Source: Sabellastarte sp. h YS-2021
Taxonomy: Eukaryota; Annelida; Polychaeta; Sabellida; Sabellidae
Length of the DNA stretch: 64,000 bases
Assembly: GCA_964017235.1 (NCBI GenBank)
Contig: OZ024936.1
Span: forward strand, 14,856,496-14,920,495
Reading direction: 5' to 3'
Part shown: one piece after another, positions 56,880-64,000 of the stretch
Layout of the letters: each line of letters starts with the position of its first letter
How positions within the stretch are numbered: position 1 is the first letter of the stretch
Program-made: the position numbers and the translations under genes
The notes under the pieces: model-generated
The model's input: only the letters and a program-made list of their open reading frames with translations
What the model was told of the DNA's origin: nothing
The model's database searches: none

Positions 56880-58117
56880 TTAACAATTTGGGTTATACAC
56901 AATCTGAATGGCATTACGTGGTATCACACCACCCCACAGCAAGATCTCCTGGGAACTTCTTGCAAAGTTACGAGCCATTGAAAAGGTGAGGTCACCTCCA
57001 TCTCGGTAGTCACCAATCTGAATGCCTGCATTCCTGGCCACTCTCAGGTTGATAGATACAACACGGTTGTTGGTTGCTGCTGCGTAGTTCAGAGCAACAT
57101 CTAAATCAGCGGTAGTGGAAATATACTGAGAGGGATATGTGCTGCCACGACAAATGTGGAATGATGGCTTGTAATTCTTGTTAGGATCTTTTGCTTCAAG
57201 ACCTTGACTTGGGTTTTCATCGTCACGGATGACACGGTAAACATGAGATGGCAGGTCATCCTGCCTCTTCACACGACCCTCATTACTGATGTGGGCAAGT
57301 TGTAAGATGCGGGTCTTCTGTTGTTGAACTGCTGACATAAAAGTGATATAAATTGTTTAGTTGTGTAAAATCAATTTTATCATTTCAGTCAGGTGGCCCA
57401 CTAAAGACTGATTGTTTACTCTTTATTGTTTTTGTTGGCAATTGAACAAAATGAAAAATACGCTAAAGAAACTAAAGTACTGAAATGTTCTCTTTTAGGT
57501 TATTGGCACATAAGGTACATAAGCAAGTCTTAACACCACATTGTATTGATTTTATCATTCCTCAAAGAGTTATTAGAATATAAATATGTTCTCAATCATA
57601 AAACACAGCTCTGAAATGTTTTTTTTTCTGGCTGTTTTGGGAACATTTATAATTAATACTTACTATATATTCATTTCTTTACAAACAGGTTCAGATTGTC
57701 AATACTATATTTACACACTCAGATTTCATATGACATGACGCATTTTCAGTATGCAAAGAAATGCATATGGCAATGGTCCTTTGCTTTATTTTTTTCAATT
57801 TTAATTTTTTTAAAATTTGTTTTAACTTTTGATATAAATATTTTTTATTTTATATTTTTTTTCTGAGCAACCATTAAGTAAAACACATAGTGTGTAGCTA
57901 ATTGAAGTGATATAAAAAACACAACTTCACCTTCTTCAGCAATATTTGCAACATCTCGCTTCACAAAGAGTTCATCGTGACATGTTCGACGGGTTGCATC
58001 CCAAAGGGTAGGGTTACAATCCTCAGTCTGTTTCTTCCTACCACAGCCCTGGGCATGGTCCAAAACAGCTATCAACAGGACCACAAACAGAACCACTCCA
58101 CATACTGGTCTTATCAT
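56880..58117 (-). CDS. Putative secreted ADP-ribosyltransferase-like protein 2 (two coding exons)
   Basis: Coding exons are 58117-57931 (187 nt) and 57331-56880 (452 nt), total 212 residues. It has the same phase-1 intron as gene 1, with donor G|GTGAAG and acceptor TATGTCAG. The signal peptide is MIRPVCGVVLFVVLLIAVLD, followed by GCGRK and a shorter pro-region. The furin-like R-V-K-R is at 82-85. R95 (VYRVIR), S134-T135-T136 in QYISTT, and E191 in S-Q-E-I-L complete the R-S-E set; the S-T-T and Q-E match the family consensus better than gene 1. It also shares 'HICRGST', 'GDYRDGGDLTF', 'ARNFAR' and 'ILLWGG' with gene 1. The acceptor TTTTCAG|TCCATCATG starts the coding exon at 58123, and a non-coding first exon ends at donor 60145. 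Both genes keep intact frames despite old divergence, so selection is likely. Function inferred from motifs only. Confidence 0.6.
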
Positions 58118-58669
58118 GATGGACTGAAAAGAAAAACCAAATTCCATGGACTGTTCTGTGATTACATAGTGTTTTTATTTACAACTGACAAAGGCAATAG
58201 GAAAAATTCCTTGTGACACATGCGAACAAGAAAAATATTTGAAGATGTCTATATTATATGATTAGGAGTATTGGAGTAGCAGGAGTATTGTCATCTTTAT
58301 GAATGATGTATGGTTTGTATATGTCTAGTGGGAAGTATTTTATTTTTTTTTTATTATCCACCATTTTACATAAACAATAGGTAAATTAAGTCCATATTTA
58401 AAGAAAGAATGCGAAAAAAAATCTGTCATATACAGAGGCATAAGGGAATATAAAAAAATTTAAATTTTAGTTTGAGATTTCGCTGCCATTTTTGCATGGA
58501 TTTCAATGCAACAAAAACGAAGGAGCGGGAGCTTTGTGAAATACCTTTCTGATGACGCATGTAACATTCATTGTTATCATAGTGTTCCAAAATGTTAACG
58601 AAAACTGATGTCAATCGTTGATGAATTTGTAAGACTAATTATTGCTACTAATTATCCATAGCAAGTAGC

Positions 58670-58836
58670 CATCATGGCCGTAAGTGGGAAAGCTGGTAGT
58701 TGCTTGCCATTGGTCGGCAGTTTACAGTACAGAACCCTAGCAAACTATATGTACTGGTTTCCTCTGCCCTTCCAACTACCCGTCGTGATATGACCTGTAC
58801 AGTGTTGAAAGTGACGTAAAACCCCAAACAAATAAA
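58670..58836 (+). mobile_element. SINE, subfamily A, 5'-truncated
   Basis: Lacks the tRNA-like promoter head and starts within the body ('atcatggccgtaagtggg'), yet is flanked by CCATAGCAAGTAGC (58656-58669) and CCATAGCAAGTGGC (58837-58850). The target duplicate shows it was inserted in truncated form. Confidence 0.9.
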
Positions 58837-59234
58837 CCATAGCAAGTGGCATTGCATATCTTGGTTTGGATGTCCCTACTTTTACCCCGCAAAAATTGGC
58901 CACAGGCATAAGTTGACCGCGGAGTCATCTACAGGCTCCAGAGAAAGACAAATAGGTTATTGTACACTAATGAAAACTGTTGTTTATAATAAGTTTAACA
59001 ATAATACATGATTTCAGAGTGTAGTACGCTACTCATGTTAAAGCCCCGTGAAGGTGTGGTGAGGGCGGCCAACTTATGGCTGCGACCAACTTATGCAGGG
59101 TAGAGGTATATTTTGGTCAAACATAGACAAGATAACCCCAAAAAACTATATTTAGTATAAAACAAAGTATAAAACAATTAAGTTAAAGGTAAATGAAAAC
59201 TCTGGAGGTTTTCGCAGAAAGCAACAATGATTTT

Positions 59235-59475
59235 AGATTGATTTATTTGCCTTTTTAAACCTCGCCTTCAACACATTGTATGAGGTCATATTGCAACAGA
59301 AAGTTGCTATGATAAATGAAATCCATGCTATCTAGCTGGTCCAGATTTCTCCACTGACAACTATGGGGTATTGGAATGCCACTACCAACTTTCTCACTTT
59401 ATCTCACCCAGGAGTTGAACAAAGTACCTGAGACGTGTGCAGTGATTGGCTATTACACTAACGTGTCCCACCAGT
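59235..59475 (-). mobile_element. SINE-like, strongly diverged
   Basis: Reverse copy with 'aacctcgccttcaacacatt', 'gccactaccaactttctcac' and a tRNA-like head end ('ctattacactaacgtgtccc'). Old copy. Confidence 0.6.
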
Positions 59476-60144
59476 TATTTCACCAAAATTGTATTTCAAA
59501 TCAGTTGAGCTTTTGCTGAATTTTTGACATGTCAATCTGTTAGGTGAAACAGCAAATAGTTCTGATAGAAGAATGAAATGTCTGATTAAACTCAGTTTAG
59601 AAAAAAAGATGGTTCATTCGTCAGTGTTTAATACTGAATATATTAATATTTCTATTGCTGTTACTTTAGCAATATGGGTTATCCTGTGGTTAAAATATTT
59701 ATGAATTGAAACAGTCAAATTTGCACATTATATACCCACAGTAAACACCTTTTGCTAGCCAGACTCTAACATGATAGCCACACAAAAAATGAACACTTAT
59801 CAATTGCAATTACAATTATCATTATAAAGGAGCATACTTCTTCATTTAAATATATAATCAGGAATTAATTTTAACATTTTTTTTCCAGATAGCTTCAGTA
59901 GTGAAAACTAATTCTCCGTATTCCGTGAGAATGTAAAACTTGATCAAAAGCGAAACACGGTGTCAGCTAATTGCTTAAATTTCACTATCATTGAAATTAT
60001 CTTCCATATAATTAATTTCCTTAAATGCAGTATCGTATGAATTCATCCATTGATGTAATATGTTTAAGTGTTTATTTTTTGGATTGAAATTGAATGTATA
60101 TAATATATAACATGTTATACTGAATCGTGAAATAACTACCTTAC

Positions 60145-60260
60145 CGTCACGTGTTATATCTTGTTCACTGGCTCCAATAAAGTAAGTTATTTGCAAACAA
60201 CTTTTCACTCCTTGAAAATGTAAATGACTGAATTGTTTTAGCGTCCCTACTATATATACA
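60145..60260 (-). other. Non-coding first exon (5' UTR) of ART-like gene 2, approximate
   Basis: Donor G|GTAAGG on the minus strand at 60145, aligned with the gene 1 donor at 52209. Exon start unknown. Confidence 0.4.
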
Positions 60261-61129
60261 TATACAACTTCAGTTAAACTATAAAAATATGCTACTTATT
60301 TAAAATTTGCCCCAGACAAATTTCTTTTTTTTACTTATCTAAAATCTTCCATTTACTTAATATAGCTTGACTATTCCAACCGCAGTAAACATTACAACTA
60401 TTATTTGATGTGACACTTGTCTCATGTTGTTTATTTTATCAAGGTATTTTCATATTGGGTACATACATATGTAGTGGATACTTGTTTTCTTTTGTATATT
60501 TTAAACAAACCTGGATTTTATTTAAAACTTGACTTAAGTTTATCATATGTATATACTTGTAACAGTTGTATCCGGGAATACTGTACAAGCGGCAATTGTT
60601 GCAACACGAAATTTTCACTACTGTCTTTGAAAATAACTTAAAATTCACTGATAATTAATAATGACTTCTAAGTATAACACACAGGCATATATATTTCCTT
60701 AGATTTGTGTCTTGGGGTCAAATATTAATTTCGTTTTAATACATTCATATAATCTTTCATGAAAGTGTTTCAAAGAAAATTCAGTTAATACATCATATAC
60801 ACAGACGCTCTTTTCAGTCCTAATTTTAGAGAATTTATTATATAAATAATTTTCCACAGATGTCAATAGAATACCAAACCAATATTGTGGTACAAATAAA
60901 AACGGTCAAGAAGTCAAACGCCATATGGAGTCCCAAATTCCACATAACAAGCCCAAATAGTTTGTGTCTAGCAATTAGCAAAAATTGTGCCAAAACACTT
61001 ATGTTGGCTGAAAATTAGTACCAAAATGTCTCCATTTAAATGGCATTTTTCTTCTTCATGAAGGCTAGGTATTTCATAGTGTTAACTGCAGTTTCTTTGA
61101 AGTTGGATTTGAAACCAAGGCTACCTAGT

Positions 61130-61393
61130 TGGGAGGCGAGTGACTATGTGTCTAATTGGATAAACCTCTGAGTCATTGAGGTTTTTGCAGCTAACACACC
61201 TCCAAACTGTCTGGTTGTCAGTTCAAATCCCTCCCTTCACATGAAGTGGGCATGTTGGTAGCTACGGCATGTGCTTGTGTACCTTACAATATTCATAAAT
61301 GTCCTCAATTTCTACAAATACTCATGTAGTGTGTTGACAAGAAACACAAGGAGCAATGTGCAACCACAATCAATCAATCAATCAATCAATCCA
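61130..61393 (+). mobile_element. SINE-like repeat with (CAAT)n tail
   Basis: A B-box-like 'gttcaaatcc' at 61222, a 'catgttggtagctacggc' body, and a (CAAT)n tail at 61366-61391. Family uncertain. Confidence 0.5.
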
Positions 61394-61463
61394 AAGAAAA
61401 TTAAAGAAAAGGGCCTTTGACAGGCCATGTAACACTCTCAATGCTTAAATTACTTTCAAAACT

Positions 61464-61480
61464 GGGGGGGGGGGGGGGGG
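61464..61480 (+). repeat. Homopolymer G17
   Basis: Seventeen consecutive G. Confidence 0.85.
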
Positions 61481-62619
61481 TGCAGCTAGAGGATAGACAT
61501 GCGTGGTTTTATGTAAATGTATGAGGCTGTGATCATGTGAACAGTGAATGATTTCATCACTATAAAAAAGACTTTTTTAATGAATCACAAACATGGAGAT
61601 ATTGTAAAAAAGTGAACTGTATGTAGGAGTCCAATTAGAATATTGCCATGAATATTCATTGTCTTATTTGGTTCTGGTTCTCATATCTTTTGGTCAAGCC
61701 CCAGTCACATTACAGGCAGTACATCTTGCGGTTAGAGATTTTACTCGGTGGCTTAACCGCCTCCATAGACACCAAATATATTCTAAGAATTTGGCACTGC
61801 AGGCATTCTAATCCGTGGTTATAGGCATTGGCTAAAAGGCCCCAGTTCTTCAAACTGTCCACATAAAGTGTCCACACAGAATATCTCAGGACCAAAAATA
61901 TTCTGAAAATTAATGTCTCAAACAAAAATATTTCATCACACGAAAACTAAGAAAACTGAGTTTTCAAAGTAAGTTATCAGAACGAATATGTCCAGTGTAA
62001 CAGAACCATAAAGACAGGTCTTAACCAAAACAGACACATCACTTTCATTTTTGGTAAAACCGGACTTTTGCAGATCCAGGGCAGAAGTTTCCTGTGAAAT
62101 GTATAGTGATGTATAGTGACTGTCATGTCTTGTATGAGTTAATGTTTGTTTATAGAAGAACTGAGATAACAGTGGCTTGTGGAGCCAAAAAGAAACGAAC
62201 CTAAATTTTGGCAAATAAAAATCTAAAATTGGTGACATGATTAAATCTAAAACAACACACGCACACTCAGAAAACACAATTAACTGAGATAAAACTGAGT
62301 AAACTGATAACTTGAAATGTGCTTAATTAGGCCAAATGTTCAAGGGTTGAATACCATAATTTATCAAAAATATATGCATAAAACTGACCCTCATTAAATA
62401 TTTAGGGCAGGTAAACTGTTATCCACATGCGAGTCATAAGTTTATTTGTCCTGATTCACTTTTTAAATTGTTCTATAAAAATTTACTGAATCTGTCAAGA
62501 TTCCGGCAATTTTCCTGAACTCTAATTTTAATGAACTGAAGTTTTCCTGAATTACAGTTTTCGCGCCTTCATATGATATGTAAACACATCACCAGTTCGG
62601 TCTTGTCCACATATTTGTT

Positions 62620-62677
62620 TGTATCACACACACACACCCACCCACGCACACACACACGCACACACACACACACACAA
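62620..62677 (+). repeat. (CA)n microsatellite
   Basis: Imperfect CA run with CACG and CACC interruptions. Confidence 0.9.
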
Positions 62678-63079
62678 ATGTACATGTCAGGTAAATTCTT
62701 GTCTCATAAAAGTAATTTTTCAATATACAATCCGGACAGACCTTGTATTTTCCCTTTTAAGCATTTGATTCAGTTCATTTATATTAAAGTGCGTCATTTT
62801 ATTTCACTGTGAAGAGTCTGATGTTGCTTCTAGGTTCTGTTTGTCCTCCACAGAAGTTAGCTTCAAAGGTCTAGTTGTCTTGTTACTTTAAAGCTCAAAT
62901 GTTGCCAATGTCAGATTCTGGCCAATTTTGCACTCCCTATCCTGCAAACTGCGATGGTATGTCATGCAATACAAGAGTTAAGACACATTGTCTTCCAAAT
63001 AATTAAAAAACCATTAAATCTTGTGCTGTATACTAGGTGATCTTAAATTTTACAATGTTTGCTGTATTGACCTTTAAAT

Positions 63080-63300
63080 TAAATGAATTGATATGGGTTT
63101 GACGTTACATTCAACTTACTGTATTAGGTTATATCACAAGATATAGTTAAAGGGATGGAGGAAGGTAGTGCATACAAGATTCTACACAGACAACCTTTGA
63201 TAGGCATTTCTGTACACGAGGTCAGGCTGGGTATCAAACCAAGGACCCTAGAGCTGATAGACAAGTGGTTTGGCCACCACCACCACCCCCTGGCCTCTAC
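63080..63300 (-). mobile_element. SINE-like, diverged
   Basis: Reverse copy with 'gggtttgacgttacattcaa', 'gaggaaggtagtgcatacaa' and tRNA-head remnants 'gtatcaaaccaaggacc' and 'ccaccacc'. Confidence 0.6.
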
Positions 63301-63830
63301 ACATCACCATATTATGTATACACTTAGGAGCTGAAGCTGAAAATAGATTATTTATCTTTTGTTCTGTGTTGAATCAAATGCTCTTACAAATAACGATGGA
63401 AAAAATTCCAGTTACAAGAGCAGGGACCATACTTTGTTGTGATGGTTTCTTTACAACAAAAAGACTGAGGAAGATTTCAATCCAATGACTGTGTGCCAAC
63501 AATAGGAAATTTATATGCCAAAACACTGTATGTAAATTGCACCAGTATGGGAGAGAATTCTATCACCTGTGATGCCAGTCAAATACCAGGTTCTATATTA
63601 AGAAATTTTTGGGCCATTATCACATGTACACGGTTGGATTTTTTCTGGACCCTTTTTGCACATCGGCCTAAGATTGGAACACAATGTCATAAGGTAGGGA
63701 CAAACACATTTAGAGATCATGTCAATATGAGAGGGTGTTTCTGTCAGTCCACACAATCTACCTGGAGGACAATTCATCACCTGAGTATTGCAGAACAAAA
63801 ACACACAGATGGCTGGTTCATACAGGCAAG
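63301..63830. other. Non-coding stretch, nothing recognised
   Basis: Only short open frames on both strands. Confidence 0.5.
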
Positions 63831-64000
63831 AGACCTCTACAGAATTCATCCCCTTTTAGACCTGAATACATCAGTCCTGTTAGCGAATGCTTTGGTGAGC
63901 AGCAGGTTGGACTACTGCAATTCACTCTCCTTATCCCTCACTGATTCTGAGTTAAGGAGATTGCAGCTAGTGCAAAATTTACTGTGCAGGGTTATCACCC
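63831..64000 (+). pseudogene. CR1/L2-like element, 5'-truncated at left, runs off the window
   Basis: Nearly the same as 38610-38680 plus 38926-39030, reading 'SRLDYCNSLSLSLTDSELRR'. It lacks the SINE found at 38678, so it records that site before insertion. Confidence 0.9.

Larger units (their letters stand above)
55631..62530. repeat. Tandem segmental duplication, unit 2
   Basis: Second copy of the unit described at 48863-55630. It begins directly where unit 1 ends and holds ART-like gene 2. Its start (55640-55765) still reads open as 'VGLYKRISSEQAIEKLEAIL', while the unit 1 equivalent (48870-49000) has stops, suggesting a relic exon or element copied with the unit. Confidence 0.8.

Overview
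This is a metazoan nuclear window, AT-rich, gene-poor and crowded with transposable elements. The mix of elements suggests a marine mollusc, probably a bivalve. It includes tRNA-derived SINEs, Tx1/L1-like and CR1/L2-like non-LTR retrotransposons, a Ty3/gypsy element with two CCHC knuckles, THAP-DDE and PIF/Harbinger-like DNA transposons, and several satellites. Species and clade are inference; no rRNA, tRNA gene, operon or CRISPR array is visible.

Layout. 0-7 kb: a dispersed internally repeated element, then a decayed Tx1/L1-like ORF2 interrupted by a SINE and by a hAT-type element with an 8-bp target duplication, then about 2.3 kb of unidentified broken coding-like sequence. 9-12.3 kb: a second copy of the dispersed repeat, a ~150-bp tandem array, an 85-bp duplication and a 40-base G run. 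13.1-14.3 kb (minus): an intact 382-codon gene of unknown family, with a poly(A) signal, a good upstream splice acceptor and a nearby cluster of E-boxes and a YY1-type site. 15.6-16.9 kb: a satellite dense in AGGTCA nuclear-receptor half-sites. 17.2-18.3 kb: a TIR element whose relative lies inverted at 30.8-32.7 kb. 21.7-27.5 kb: three satellite arrays around a Tx1/L1 fragment, with another L1 fragment after them. 29.5-34.5 kb: a broken THAP-DDE transposase split by a Harbinger-like element that itself holds another TIR element and two SINEs. 36.4-45.9 kb: a TTAA-flanked element containing a CR1/L2-like retrotransposon, which contains a SINE and a nearly complete Ty3/gypsy element with 270-bp LTRs. 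46-48.4 kb: a second CR1/L2 fragment, a foldback MITE, a possible exon and a SINE.

48.9-62.5 kb is the most interesting part. It is an old tandem duplication of roughly 6.8 kb per unit. Each unit carries one minus-strand gene with the same exon layout: a non-coding first exon, an exon with a signal peptide, then a 452-nt exon. The proteins (215 and 212 residues) have a furin-like R-V-K-R site and, after it, a spaced R / S-x-T / E signature suggesting an R-S-E type ADP-ribosyltransferase fold. They look like secreted proproteins, perhaps immune or venom-like effectors, but this function is inferred. The window ends inside another CR1/L2 copy, which preserves the empty site of the SINE inserted at 38.7 kb.
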